Source: Flavobacterium cupreum
Lineage (GTDB): Bacteria > Bacteroidota > Bacteroidia > Flavobacteriales > Flavobacteriaceae
Length of the DNA: 64,000 nucleotides
Direction: 5' to 3'
Assembly: GCF_003996965.1 (NCBI RefSeq)
Contig: NZ_QWDM01000003.1
Location: 310,001-374,000 of the forward strand
Under the pieces are notes generated by a model. The model searched no databases, was not told the origin of the DNA, and saw only the letters and a list, made by a program, of their open reading frames with translations. Positions 18,070 to 26,857 of this stretch are shown in pieces; position 1 is the first letter of the stretch, and every line of letters starts with the position of its first letter. The position numbers were made by a program, and so were the translations under genes.

Positions 18070-18609
18070 ATGAAGAATACTTCCTTAGAATATGATAATG
18101 TAGTCACGGTTTGCCGTACTTTATTTATCAATAAAATGAAAGATTACGGCAGTGCATGGCGTATTCTGAGACTGCCTTCCCTTACGGATCAGATTTTTAT
18201 AAAAGCACAACGCATCAGAAGTTTACAGGAAAATGAAATCCGTAAAGTCGATGAGGATGAAAAAGGAGAGTTTATCGGAATTATTAATTATTCTATCATG
18301 GCTTTAATACAGTTAGAATTAGGTGTGGTGGACCAGCCGGATCTGGATGTAGAAAAAGCAACCGAACTATACGACGCCAAAATTAAACTGACCAAAGAGT
18401 TAATGGAAGCCAAAAACCATGATTACGGTGAAGCTTGGCGCGACATGCGCGTGAGTTCACTTACTGACCTGATCCTGCAAAAACTGCTTCGTGTCAAACA
18501 AATTGAAGACAATAAAGGCAAAACTTTAGTCTCTGAAGGCATTGATGCCAATTATCAGGACATGATCAATTACTCGGTTTTTGCATTGATTTTAAATCCA
18601 ATGAAATAA
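18070..18609 (+). CDS. DUF1599 domain protein
   Basis: 179 residues. It contains two tandem copies of the ~60-residue DUF1599 (PF07659) unit: KMKDYGSAWRILRLPSLTDQI and then NHDYGEAWRDMRVSSLTDLI. Each is followed by a conserved helix ending in INYS. The function is unknown; the fold is related to all-alpha NTP pyrophosphohydrolase-like proteins (family knowledge). It is found upstream of the DoxX/BT_3928 gene and tpiA, as here, in many Bacteroidota. Confidence 0.9.
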   Translation: MKNTSLEYDNVVTVCRTLFINKMKDYGSAWRILRLPSLTDQIFIKAQRIRSLQENEIRKVDEDEKGEFIGIINYSIMALIQLELGVVDQPDLDVEKATELYDAKIKLTKELMEAKNHDYGEAWRDMRVSSLTDLILQKLLRVKQIEDNKGKTLVSEGIDANYQDMINYSVFALILNPMK

Positions 18610-18680
18610 AAAATTCCAAATTCCAAATTCCGGCCTTAGGGGGAATCTGAAGAAATTGGAATTTAAATTACACTATACTT

Positions 18681-19802
18681 ATGAAAAACATCATTACTCA
18701 ATTCTCAAGACTTTTTGTCGGCGTATTATTTATCATTTCGGGATTAATAAAACTGAATGATCCGGTTGGTTTCTCTTATAAACTGGCGGAATATTTTAGT
18801 GAACCGGTTTTCAACATGCCTTTTTTAGAGCCTCTGGCTTTAGGATTAGCGATCTTTTTAGTGATTTTAGAAGTGGTTTTAGGGGTAATGTTATTAGTAG
18901 GTTACAAAGCAAAAGCAACGATTTGGTTCTTATTGCTATTGATCGTTTTCTTTACCTTTCTTACCTTCTACTCTGCTTATTTTGATGTGGTGAAGGATTG
19001 CGGCTGTTTTGGAGACGCTTTACACCTTACACCGTGGCAATCGTTTACAAAAGATATTGTTTTACTGTTCTTTATTTTGATTTTATTCTTCAATAAAAAA
19101 CTGGTTAAACCTTTGTTTTCAAAAATGGTAACCAATATCATCACTTTAATAAGTGTGATTTTGTGCGTGTTTATGGCGGTTTGGGTATTAAATCACAATC
19201 CGATTAAAGATTTTCGTCCTTTCAAAGTAGGTAACAACATCGAGGAAGGAATGAAAATTCCGGACGGCGCTCCAAAATCTGTGGTTGAAATGATTTTTAT
19301 CTACAAAGTAAACGGAGTGGATAAAGAATTTACCGAAAAAGATTTAGCCAATATTCCTGCCGGTGCTGTTTTTGTGGATAGAAAAGACAAAGTGATCACT
19401 GAAGGTTATGTACCGCCCATTCATGATTTTACAATGGTAAAAGACGATTCTGATTATAAGGAAGAGTTATTAAAAGAACCGAAATTAGTTATTTTTGTGA
19501 CCTACGATTTAAATTTATCGAATCCTGAAGGCATGAAAAAACTGGAAAAAGTAAATCAGGAAGCCAAAGCGAAAGGATATAAAGTAATTGCAATGACGGC
19601 TTCAGGGCCTGATGAAATTGCCAAAGCCAAAAAACAATACGGTTTAAATGTGGACTTCTATTTCTGTGATGCAATAGCTTTAAAAACCATCGAAAGAGCC
19701 AATCCGAGTATTGTAGTTTTACATAAAGGAACTGTAGTTCAGAAATTACATTACAACGATGTTGATGATTTAAAATTATCCGACGTTGCGTACAGTCTCT
19801 AA
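18681..19802 (+). CDS. BT_3928-type DoxX membrane protein
   Basis: 373 residues. The N-terminal half has four membrane helices of the DoxX/MauE type (SRLFVGVLFIISGLIKLNDP; DCGCFGD in a loop). After a linker, the C-terminal half (from about residue 255) resembles a thioredoxin-like fold (KLVIFVTYDLNL...). The fused architecture and the position between DUF1599 and tpiA match the conserved BT_3928 family of Bacteroidota. A role in redox or quinone-linked membrane chemistry is possible but unproven. Confidence 0.88.
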   Translation: MKNIITQFSRLFVGVLFIISGLIKLNDPVGFSYKLAEYFSEPVFNMPFLEPLALGLAIFLVILEVVLGVMLLVGYKAKATIWFLLLLIVFFTFLTFYSAYFDVVKDCGCFGDALHLTPWQSFTKDIVLLFFILILFFNKKLVKPLFSKMVTNIITLISVILCVFMAVWVLNHNPIKDFRPFKVGNNIEEGMKIPDGAPKSVVEMIFIYKVNGVDKEFTEKDLANIPAGAVFVDRKDKVITEGYVPPIHDFTMVKDDSDYKEELLKEPKLVIFVTYDLNLSNPEGMKKLEKVNQEAKAKGYKVIAMTASGPDEIAKAKKQYGLNVDFYFCDAIALKTIERANPSIVVLHKGTVVQKLHYNDVDDLKLSDVAYSL

Positions 19803-19823
19803 AAAATAGCAAACCTTGTAATG

Positions 19824-19868
19824 AGCGCCAATATTCTACATTTTTAGAAATATTGGCGCTTTTTTTTA
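19824..19868 (+). terminator. Rho-independent terminator after the DoxX gene
   Basis: A 12-bp perfect stem (AGCGCCAATATT / AATATTGGCGCT) is followed by eight T. Confidence 0.88.
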
Positions 19869-19889
19869 TACTAAACCAATTTTAACGCC

Positions 19890-20555
19890 ATGAAAAAACC
19901 ATTTCAAATCCTTACTTTTTTACTGATCATTCTTTCGTGCATTTTAGGCTATAGCCAGACAACAACAAAAAACAACGACCAGGCCTATATCTTTTTCCTG
20001 CACAACAGATTTATCGAAGAGCACGATTTGAGCGAAGCTCATCCGGAATATGGCAGAGCGGAATACAATGAAATTATCAATTCTTTTAAGTCCGATAATT
20101 TTATGGTTTTTAGCGAAAAAAGAAAAAAGAACACCAATGGGGCTGAGTACGCAGAAAAGGTGGTCAGACAAATTCAAAAATTATTAAAAAAAGGCATTAA
20201 ACCTAATAAAATTACTGTCATCGGAACTTCAATGGGCGGTTATATTGCACAATATGTTTCGACTTATCTGGCGAATCCGGAAGTGAGTTTTGTATTTATC
20301 GGCTGCTTTCGGGATATCGATATTGAGGAAATTCCGGAAATCAATTTCTGCGGAAACATTCTGACCATTTATGAAAAATCGGATGTTTTTGGCGTGTCGG
20401 CCGTTAAACGAAAAGAAACTTCAAAACTAAAAGTGAATCATTTCAGGGAAATCGAATTAAATACCAATTTAAAACACGGCTTTTTGTACAAAGCTCTAGA
20501 CGAATGGATTGTTCCCTGTAAAAAATGGGCCAGCGGAAATTATGATCTGAATTGA
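19890..20555 (+). CDS. Exported alpha/beta-hydrolase-like protein
   Basis: 221 residues. Signal peptide (FLLIILSCILGYSQ; the Cys could be a lipobox). The body has the alpha/beta-hydrolase nucleophile elbow GTSMGGYIAQYVS at about residue 113, preceded by KPNKITVI and followed by SFVFIGCF. The C-terminal H in LKHGFLYK is a candidate catalytic His. The substrate is unknown. It stands alone between two terminator or promoter regions. Confidence 0.75.
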   Translation: MKKPFQILTFLLIILSCILGYSQTTTKNNDQAYIFFLHNRFIEEHDLSEAHPEYGRAEYNEIINSFKSDNFMVFSEKRKKNTNGAEYAEKVVRQIQKLLKKGIKPNKITVIGTSMGGYIAQYVSTYLANPEVSFVFIGCFRDIDIEEIPEINFCGNILTIYEKSDVFGVSAVKRKETSKLKVNHFREIELNTNLKHGFLYKALDEWIVPCKKWASGNYDLN

Positions 20556-20803
20556 TAACCGGACATCCAAAAAAGGAAATCAGCGGCGTTTTTTTTAAGT
20601 TTTTAAATGCTTAAAAAGCGAAGAAACATCATTTTGCTGCCGATATAAAAAGCTTCCGGGTGAAATTTACTCAAAATTTGAATTTTTCCAACGAACTATT
20701 ACGATTTCATACTCTTTTTTTTAACCGAAATTTCCTGTTTTGTGATAAAATAAGGCAGTGTTCAAATTTTGTTAATCTCCATTTGGCATTCGATTTCTTT
20801 GTT

Positions 20804-20811
20804 TAACTTTG
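20804..20811 (+). promoter_or_regulatory. -7 box (TAACTTTG) for the thioredoxin-like gene
   Basis: Exact TAnnTTTG match 37 nt before the ATG at 20849. The rest of the 293-bp gap upstream (20556-20848) shows no gene. Confidence 0.6.
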
Positions 20812-20848
20812 TGAATTCAGTATTGAAATAAAATTTTATAATCCTACT

Positions 20849-21352
20849 ATGAAACAAATAGCACTGTTCTTTATTGCCTTTATCACATTTTCGTGCACGC
20901 AGGCTCAGAAAACCAGTTTTTCCAAAGAAGCCTTATCTGAAAAATTATTATCGACTGATGGAAGTCAGGTTGCTTTCAAAAAGATATTAAAAAATTACAA
21001 AGGAAAAACTTTGGTTATCGAAGTTTGGGCCTCCTGGTGTGGGGATTGCGTAAAAGCAATGCCAAAAGTAAAAGAATTGCAAGCCAATAATCCTGATGTT
21101 TCCTATCTTTTCCTTTCTGCTGACAAAACCGCTGATAAATGGAAAACCGGAATTGAAAAACACGAATTAAAAGGAGATCATTTTATGATGAATGACGGTA
21201 TGAAAGGTATTTTCGGAAAAGCAATAGATTTAGACTGGATTCCGAGATATATTATTGTGGACAAAACCGGTAAAATTGTTTTATACAGAGCTATTGAAAC
21301 CGATTTTGATAAGATCAATGCTACTTTACAAGGATTGAAACAGGTGCAATAA
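20849..21352 (+). CDS. TlpA-like thioredoxin-fold lipoprotein
   Basis: 167 residues. Signal peptide with lipobox Cys16 (FITFSC). Redoxin domain with the active-site pair C64/C67 in WASWCGDC and the cis-Pro motif WIPRYIIVD. It is expected in the periplasm as a thiol-disulfide oxidoreductase. It sits 55 bp upstream of tpiA and may be co-transcribed with it. Confidence 0.88.
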   Translation: MKQIALFFIAFITFSCTQAQKTSFSKEALSEKLLSTDGSQVAFKKILKNYKGKTLVIEVWASWCGDCVKAMPKVKELQANNPDVSYLFLSADKTADKWKTGIEKHELKGDHFMMNDGMKGIFGKAIDLDWIPRYIIVDKTGKIVLYRAIETDFDKINATLQGLKQVQ

Positions 21353-21407
21353 AAATTGCCATTTCACTTAAACAAAAGTTAAAAAAAGAATAATAAAAAC
21401 TACCAAA

Positions 21408-22160
21408 ATGAGAAAAAAGATTGTTGCAGGAAACTGGAAAATGCATAAAAATGCCGCACAAACTGAGGAATTATTAAACGAATTAATTACCAAAATACCA
21501 GCACAAACCACTGCTCAGGTAATTGTTGCACCAACATTCGTAAACTTACAGGCAGCTGTTGCCAAAGTAAAAAACACAACGATTGGTGTTGCCGCTCAAA
21601 ATGTTCACCAGGCTGAAGGCGGTGCCTTTACAGGAGAAATTTCTGCAGACATGTTAACCAGCATTGGAGTAAACACCGTAATTCTGGGTCACTCTGAGCG
21701 CAGAGCTTTTTTTCATGAAACAGACGCTTTAATCGCAAGTAAAGTAGATACTGCGCTGAAACATGATCTAACTGTTATTTTCTGTTTTGGAGAAGAATTA
21801 AAAGACCGTCAGTCCGATAACCATTTCAACATTGTTGAAAACCAATTACGTGACGGATTATTTCATATCGCAAAAGAATCATGGTCTAAAATTGTTTTAG
21901 CTTACGAACCGGTTTGGGCCATCGGAACAGGAGAAACTGCTTCTCCTGAACAAGCACAGGAAATGCACGAATTCATCAGAGAAGTGGTACGTAAAGCTTT
22001 TGGAGCTGATATCGCTGACGAAGTTTCCATCTTATACGGTGGTTCTGTAAAACCGGATAACGCTAAAGAAATCTTTGGTAAACCAGACGTAGACGGTGGT
22101 TTAATCGGAGGTGCGGCTTTAAAAGCAGAGGACTTCTTAGCTATTGTAACTGCAATCTAA
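21408..22160 (+). CDS. tpiA: Triosephosphate isomerase
   Basis: 250 residues. Interconverts dihydroxyacetone phosphate and glyceraldehyde 3-phosphate. Visible are MRKKIVAGNWKMHKN (substrate Asn/Lys), ILGHSERR with the catalytic His, VLAYEPVWAIGTG with the catalytic Glu, and LYGGSVKPDN. Full length. A terminator follows at 22243. Confidence 0.98.
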   Translation: MRKKIVAGNWKMHKNAAQTEELLNELITKIPAQTTAQVIVAPTFVNLQAAVAKVKNTTIGVAAQNVHQAEGGAFTGEISADMLTSIGVNTVILGHSERRAFFHETDALIASKVDTALKHDLTVIFCFGEELKDRQSDNHFNIVENQLRDGLFHIAKESWSKIVLAYEPVWAIGTGETASPEQAQEMHEFIREVVRKAFGADIADEVSILYGGSVKPDNAKEIFGKPDVDGGLIGGAALKAEDFLAIVTAI

Positions 22161-22171
22161 AGAATTATTTT

Positions 22172-22233
22172 GCCACAGATTGCACAGAATTGCACAGATT
22201 TTTAAAAATCACTATACTCTTTTAATCTGTGGC
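22172..22233. repeat. CCACAGATT palindromic repeat after tpiA
   Basis: GCCACAGATT at 22172-22181 is inverted as AATCTGTGGC at 22224-22233, with GCACAGAATTGCACAGATT between. It is a single copy of the repeat family tandemly arrayed at 11519-12072. Confidence 0.7.
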
Positions 22234-22242
22234 ATTACATAG

Positions 22243-22269
22243 AGCGATACTTACGGTATCGCTTTTTTA
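22243..22269 (+). terminator. Rho-independent terminator after tpiA
   Basis: An 8-bp stem (AGCGATAC / GTATCGCT) with loop TTACG is followed by six T. Confidence 0.82.
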
Positions 22270-22337
22270 CGTTTATAAATTATACTTAAAATAATAAGGT
22301 TCTGCCGGATTTGTAAACAACTTCTGCTTTGGATTCT

Positions 22338-22345
22338 TACCTTTG
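22338..22345 (+). promoter_or_regulatory. -7 box (TACCTTTG) for prmA
   Basis: Exact TAnnTTTG match 14 nt before the ATG at 22360. Confidence 0.65.
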
Positions 22346-22359
22346 CAAAAAAATCAGTT

Positions 22360-23193
22360 ATGTCGAACATATATTTAGGATACCATTTTACCATTGAACC
22401 CAAAGAACCGGGTTCGGAAATTTTAATTGCAGAATTAGGCGAGAAAGCGTTTGAGACTTTTACAGAAACAGAAAACGGAATTTCGGCTTTTGTGAAAAAA
22501 GATTTATGGGATGAGAATATCCTGAATGACATTTATATCTTAGAATCAGAAGAATTTAAAATTGAATATACCATTGAAGAAATCGATCAGGTAAACTGGA
22601 ACGAAGAATGGGAAAAGAATTTTGAAGCCATTGATGTGGATGGAAAATGCCATGTTCGTGCGCCTTTTCATGAAAAAACAAATGCTGAGTTTGATATTAT
22701 TATTGAACCAAAAATGAGTTTCGGAACAGGTCATCACGAAACAACACATATGATGATTCAGCATTTGCTTGAAACGGATGTGAAAGGTTTGAAAACACTG
22801 GATATGGGTTGCGGAACTGCGATTTTAGCTATTTTAGCTGAAATGAAAGGGGCTCAGCCTATTGATGCCATTGATATCGACAACTGGTGTTACCTGAATT
22901 CGATCGAAAATGCAGAACGCAATAATTGTAAACACATTACCGTTTATGAAGGCGATGCTGCGCTGTTGGCCGGTAAAAAATACGATTTGATCATAGCGAA
23001 TATCAACCGTAACATTTTGCTAAACGATATGCAGGCTTATGTAGATTGTTTAAATCCAAAAGGGACTTTACTGTTAAGTGGTTTTTATGAGGAAGACATT
23101 CCGTTTATTGATGCTTCGTGTACAGAAAAAGGCCTGACTTATGTTAAAAAGTTTCAAAGAAACAACTGGGTTTCATTAAAATACGTAAATTAG
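22360..23193 (+). CDS. prmA: Ribosomal protein L11 methyltransferase
   Basis: 277 residues. SAM-dependent methyltransferase that trimethylates ribosomal protein L11. Visible are the PrmA motif MSFGTGHHETTHMM, the SAM-binding loop LDMGCGTAILAILAEMKGA, the acidic loop AIDIDNW and the post-motif DLIIANINRNILL. The N-terminal ~120 residues are the substrate-recognition domain. It is followed by clpS, a common neighbour in Bacteroidota. Confidence 0.95.
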   Translation: MSNIYLGYHFTIEPKEPGSEILIAELGEKAFETFTETENGISAFVKKDLWDENILNDIYILESEEFKIEYTIEEIDQVNWNEEWEKNFEAIDVDGKCHVRAPFHEKTNAEFDIIIEPKMSFGTGHHETTHMMIQHLLETDVKGLKTLDMGCGTAILAILAEMKGAQPIDAIDIDNWCYLNSIENAERNNCKHITVYEGDAALLAGKKYDLIIANINRNILLNDMQAYVDCLNPKGTLLLSGFYEEDIPFIDASCTEKGLTYVKKFQRNNWVSLKYVN

Positions 23194-23338
23194 ATAGCTA
23201 ATTATCTAAAAATTTAATTGCCCGCAGATTAAACTGATCAGACAGATTAACATTGATTTAGCTTTTTAAGAACAGCTTTCAGGTAATCTTTTGATAAAGA
23301 AAAATAGTAATTACAACAGTACAAAAACTTAAAAAAAA

Positions 23339-23614
23339 ATGAGTACTAAAGAAAAAGTAAGAGAAAGAGTCCGGGAAAAAGAAGTTACGGCTTTCAATAA
23401 CGAAATCATTGTTTACAACGACGATGTAAACACTTTTGATCACGTAATTGATACTTTAATGCGTGTTTGCAGCCATACACCCGAACAAGCGGAACAATGT
23501 TCCCTAATCGTACACTACAACGGAAAATGCACCGTAAAGACGGGTCCCATGGACAAACTGAAACCGCAATGCACACAACTTTTGGAAGCTGGTTTAAGCG
23601 CCGAAATTGTTTAA
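23339..23614 (+). CDS. clpS: ATP-dependent Clp protease adaptor
   Basis: 91 residues. ClpS binds the N-terminal domain of ClpA/ClpC and delivers N-degron substrates. Visible are the N-degron pocket segment VYNDDVNTFDHVIDTLMRVC and the later EQAEQCSLIVHYNGKCTVKTG. A charged 20-residue N-terminal tail precedes the domain, as in the family. Confidence 0.94.
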   Translation: MSTKEKVRERVREKEVTAFNNEIIVYNDDVNTFDHVIDTLMRVCSHTPEQAEQCSLIVHYNGKCTVKTGPMDKLKPQCTQLLEAGLSAEIV

Positions 23615-23628
23615 ACTGAGAATATTTT

Positions 23629-23677
23629 AAAAAACATTCAATTTTATCTATATTTGGGTAAAATTGAATGTTTTTTT
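23629..23677 (+). terminator. Terminator hairpin after clpS with a promoter in its loop
   Basis: An 18-bp perfect stem spans 23629-23646 and 23659-23676 (core ACATTCAATTTTA / TAAAATTGAATGT), with an A tract before and a T tract after. The 12-nt loop (23647-23658) contains TATATTTG, the -7 box of the next gene. The ATG of that gene begins at 23678, directly after the hairpin. Confidence 0.85.
23649..23656 (+). promoter_or_regulatory. -7 box (TATATTTG) inside the clpS terminator loop
   Basis: Exact TAnnTTTG match 21 nt before the ATG at 23678. The final TTG is in frame with the desaturase gene, which can mislead start prediction. Confidence 0.6.
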
Positions 23678-24949
23678 ATGGAAGAATATGGAAAGATATT
23701 AATTATTGCCACACCGGTTTTTTTAGTCTTAATTATAATCGAAAAACTATATGGCATTTACAAAAAGGAAGACACCGCACCTTTAATAGACAGCGTATCG
23801 AGTATCAGTTCCGGAATTACCAATTCGGTAAAAGATGTTTTGGGCCTGAGCCTTACTTTTATTTCCTATGAATGGCTGGTTTCTAAAATTGCTGTGTATC
23901 ATCTGGAAGCCAACGTCCTGTCCTATTGCATCGCCTTTTTTGTTATTGATTTTTATGGCTATTGGAGTCACCGGTTAGCGCATCAGATTAATTTCCTCTG
24001 GAACAAACATGCAATCCATCACAGCAGTGAAGAATTTAATTTAGCCTGTGCCTTGCGACAACCCATTGCAAGCCTGGTCAATTTATTTACTTTTTTACTG
24101 ATTCCCGCCGCTTTGCTGGGCGTTCCTGCTACAGTCATTGCGATTACGCTTCCGCTTCATTTATTTTTACAATTTTGGTATCATACCAAGCACATCAAAA
24201 AAATGGGGTTTATTGAGCACATTTTAGTAACTCCCTCCCATCATCGTGTGCATCATGCCATAAATCCCGAATATTTAGACAAAAATCATTCACAGATCTT
24301 TATTTTCTGGGATAAGCTTTTTGGGACTTTTCAGGAAGAATTAGAGGAAGTTCCGCCTGTTTTCGGAATCACGAGACCAGCCAATACCTGGAACCCGATC
24401 CGGATTAATTTTCAGCATTTAACTTTGCTGATTAAAGACGCCTGGCGTGCTCCAAAATGGAAAGACAAACTTACCATCTGGTTTAAACCAACAGGATGGC
24501 GTCCTGAAAATTTTGAAGAACTATATCCTGTAAACAAAATCGAAAATGTTTATGATTTTGAAAAATACGGCACACAAAATTCGCAAAAACTGGTTTATTG
24601 GTCGGTTGCACAGGTCTTAATTACACTTTTGTTTGTCACTTATTTATTTGACAATATTGCCAAAATTGGTTTGCCCAATATCTTTCTTTACGGCTTTTTT
24701 ATTCTGATTACGATTTATAGTTACAGTGAGCTTATGGACAAAAGTAAATATGCGGCTTTCTGGGAAGGCTTTCGTTTTGTAACAGCGATTGGAATAATTT
24801 CTTATTACGGAGACTGGTTTGGACTGAACACTATTTTTCCATTCGCCAATTATGTGATTATTGCTTATTTGACTTTCTCTTTTTTTGTTTCGATCTATTT
24901 TGTTTCTGTCGATTTTAAAACTGCCCAAAATCAACTTATCCATTCATAA
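23678..24949 (+). CDS. Sterol desaturase/fatty acid hydroxylase family protein
   Basis: 423 residues. Multi-pass membrane di-iron enzyme with the three His clusters of PF04116: HRLAH (about residue 102), HAIHHSSEE, and HHRVHHAINPEYLDKNH. The C-terminal ~130 residues add four hydrophobic helices, as in long bacterial members. The substrate is unknown. The lysoplasmalogenase gene starts 11 bp after it, which suggests a lipid-metabolism pair. The start is chosen at the ATG (MEEYGKILII). Confidence 0.9.
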   Translation: MEEYGKILIIATPVFLVLIIIEKLYGIYKKEDTAPLIDSVSSISSGITNSVKDVLGLSLTFISYEWLVSKIAVYHLEANVLSYCIAFFVIDFYGYWSHRLAHQINFLWNKHAIHHSSEEFNLACALRQPIASLVNLFTFLLIPAALLGVPATVIAITLPLHLFLQFWYHTKHIKKMGFIEHILVTPSHHRVHHAINPEYLDKNHSQIFIFWDKLFGTFQEELEEVPPVFGITRPANTWNPIRINFQHLTLLIKDAWRAPKWKDKLTIWFKPTGWRPENFEELYPVNKIENVYDFEKYGTQNSQKLVYWSVAQVLITLLFVTYLFDNIAKIGLPNIFLYGFFILITIYSYSELMDKSKYAAFWEGFRFVTAIGIISYYGDWFGLNTIFPFANYVIIAYLTFSFFVSIYFVSVDFKTAQNQLIHS

Positions 24950-24960
24950 TCCCCCAAACT

Positions 24961-25659
24961 ATGAAAAATACTTTATTTCTTAAAATCTATATTGGTTTTA
25001 GTATTCTTTACCTGCTGATTTTGCTTTCAGGATACGAAAACTTTGATCTTTTTTTAAAGCCGATCCTCATTCCTTTATTAGGATTTTCGGTTTATCTTTA
25101 TAAGAAATTTCCCACCAAAAATATCATTCTAAGCGCCCTGCTATTTTCCTGGATTGGTGATGTCATTTTACTTTTTGCAGATATAGACGAGATTTATTTT
25201 ATTCTCGGATTGGTTGCTTTTCTTATTTCCCATGTCATTTATTCTGCTCTTTTTAATAAACAGACCAAAATCCGTTCTAAAAAAAACAAAGCTGCTTTTT
25301 TAATTGGAAGCCTTGTAATTGCATGTTATCTAATTGGCATGTTATCCTTTTTATTACCGGCTTTAGGAGATCTGAAAATTCCTGTAATTGTTTATTCAAC
25401 CGTAATTTCACTGATGTTATTATTTGCATTCAATGGATTTTTAACCTGGAAAAGACCCGGAAATCAGTACGTTTTTATGGGGGCGATCGTCTTTATTGCT
25501 TCGGACAGTATTCTGGCAGTGAATAAATTTCACACGCCAATTGAAAAAAGTTCTTTTTATATCATGTTAACCTATCTTGTGGCACAATATCTGATTGTAA
25601 CTGGTATTTTAAAATTGAATTCAAATGGGAATCTGAAAGCAGAGAATCCGAAGATTTAA
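24961..25659 (+). CDS. Lysoplasmalogenase-like membrane protein (YhhN family)
   Basis: 232 residues with about eight hydrophobic helices. The YhhN/TMEM86 family pattern is visible: SWIGDVILL with Asp in a helix, FLISHVIYSALF, and GAIVFIASDSILAVNKF near the C-terminus. Characterised members hydrolyse the vinyl-ether bond of lysoplasmalogens; activity here is inferred from family only. It lies 11 bp after the desaturase gene. Confidence 0.85.
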   Translation: MKNTLFLKIYIGFSILYLLILLSGYENFDLFLKPILIPLLGFSVYLYKKFPTKNIILSALLFSWIGDVILLFADIDEIYFILGLVAFLISHVIYSALFNKQTKIRSKKNKAAFLIGSLVIACYLIGMLSFLLPALGDLKIPVIVYSTVISLMLLFAFNGFLTWKRPGNQYVFMGAIVFIASDSILAVNKFHTPIEKSSFYIMLTYLVAQYLIVTGILKLNSNGNLKAENPKI

Positions 25660-25729
25660 AAATTTAATTTACGCATTTCAGGTCATAATTTTCTTAATGC
25701 AGATTATTTTAAAAATCGTTTTTACCGCT

Positions 25730-25737
25730 TACATTTG
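25730..25737 (+). promoter_or_regulatory. -7 box (TACATTTG) before the small lipoprotein gene
   Basis: Exact TAnnTTTG match 22 nt before the ATG at 25760. It shows that the in-frame ATG at 25697 is not the start. Confidence 0.65.
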
Positions 25738-25759
25738 TACTACAAAACATATCATTAAC

Positions 25760-26212
25760 ATGAAAAAAATAGCCCTGTTTATCGTTTTGCTTCTTTCGGT
25801 AACTTCTTGTATCAGCACCAAATCGACTTTGAAAAATGTAGATGACAATGCTCCGGATTTAGTTTTGAAAAAAGACAATACGTTTGTCATTACTCTATTC
25901 AGCAATGATAAAAAATACGGTTACGATCCGGATTATCCTGTGAATATCTTTTACCGGAATACCAAAGATGAGGCGCTGAACGAAACCCGTTTTTTAAATG
26001 CGCTGGCCGGACCAAACGGAGAAAAAATCACCTATACCCGACTGGAAACCTGCTGCCCTTTCCCGACCAAAAGAAGCGATATGGGAGCCGGATTCCTGAA
26101 TGTTTATGAACTCAAATGGGACGGACAAAAGAAACCCATCAAACTGTACCTGAACATTTATGAAAAAGGAATTTTAATGGTTCCGATGGGATTGCGTCTG
26201 AAAAAAGAATAA
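25760..26212 (+). CDS. Small lipoprotein of unknown function
   Basis: 150 residues. Signal peptide with lipobox (LLLSVTSCISTK, Cys at about residue 15). The soluble part contains a CCPFPTKRSDMGAGFLNVYELKW segment and ends with a beta-rich LYLNIYEKGILMVPMGL. Close relatives sit near kdsA in flavobacteria and are sometimes named after KdsA, but nothing here resembles that enzyme. It is followed 13 bp later by a small membrane protein gene. Confidence 0.75.
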   Translation: MKKIALFIVLLLSVTSCISTKSTLKNVDDNAPDLVLKKDNTFVITLFSNDKKYGYDPDYPVNIFYRNTKDEALNETRFLNALAGPNGEKITYTRLETCCPFPTKRSDMGAGFLNVYELKWDGQKKPIKLYLNIYEKGILMVPMGLRLKKE

Positions 26213-26225
26213 AGTCTTAAATAAC

Positions 26226-26663
26226 ATGATGAAAACAAAAACCACTTTTTTAATTGGCATCTTTTTATTGGTTCTTTTATTTCCTTATTCTATTTTATAT
26301 CTGAATTCTGATTTTTTATCTTCTGTTTTACCCGGATGGCATACCACTATTTATCCCTTGGCAACATTGCTTAAATTCATTATTTTATTAATTGTATCTT
26401 TTTATTATTGGAAACTTTCAAAAATTAGAACTGAGGTAAATTTCAAAAATGTCATCATTTATTTTTTACTAACCGCTCCGGCAGTTTTAATTACAAAAAT
26501 GGATCTTTATACGCTATTTCACTATAGTCCAAACAATACTGAGAACTTGATGACAACAATCAGGACCGTTATTTTTATAAGAATTTTTACCAATATTTTA
26601 TTTTTTACCGGACAAATTTTGTTTGCCGTTTACTATAAAAAGCAAAGCAGGAAATTAACTTAA
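26226..26663 (+). CDS. Small four-helix membrane protein of unknown function
   Basis: 145 residues. Four hydrophobic segments are visible, at about residues 6-26, 40-60, 76-96 and 112-136. No motif was recognised. It lies 13 bp downstream of the lipoprotein gene, in the same direction, so it is probably in the same transcript. 170 bp with no gene separate it from kdsA's promoter and start. Confidence 0.7.
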   Translation: MMKTKTTFLIGIFLLVLLFPYSILYLNSDFLSSVLPGWHTTIYPLATLLKFIILLIVSFYYWKLSKIRTEVNFKNVIIYFLLTAPAVLITKMDLYTLFHYSPNNTENLMTTIRTVIFIRIFTNILFFTGQILFAVYYKKQSRKLT

Positions 26664-26828
26664 ATTCTCATAATTCCACTAAACTTCAGTCACAATAGAA
26701 ATGAAAATCATTTTTATTTAGAAAACCTGTTTTTTCAAGTAAAAACCACCGGAGTCAATCGGTGTTCCGATACGTAACGGAGTCATAAAAAAAACTTAAA
26801 TCTTCATCTGCGATTCATAAATCATAAC

Positions 26829-26836
26829 TACCTTTG
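26829..26836 (+). promoter_or_regulatory. -7 box (TACCTTTG) for kdsA
   Basis: Exact TAnnTTTG match 21 nt before the ATG at 26858. The TTG at its end is in frame but is not the start. Confidence 0.68.
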
Positions 26837-26857
26837 CACAGTCAAAAAATTCATACT

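Noticed and set aside
25697-25759. Upstream ATG extension of the small lipoprotein
   Set aside because: A -7 box at 25730-25737 lies within it, and the lipoprotein signal begins at 25760.
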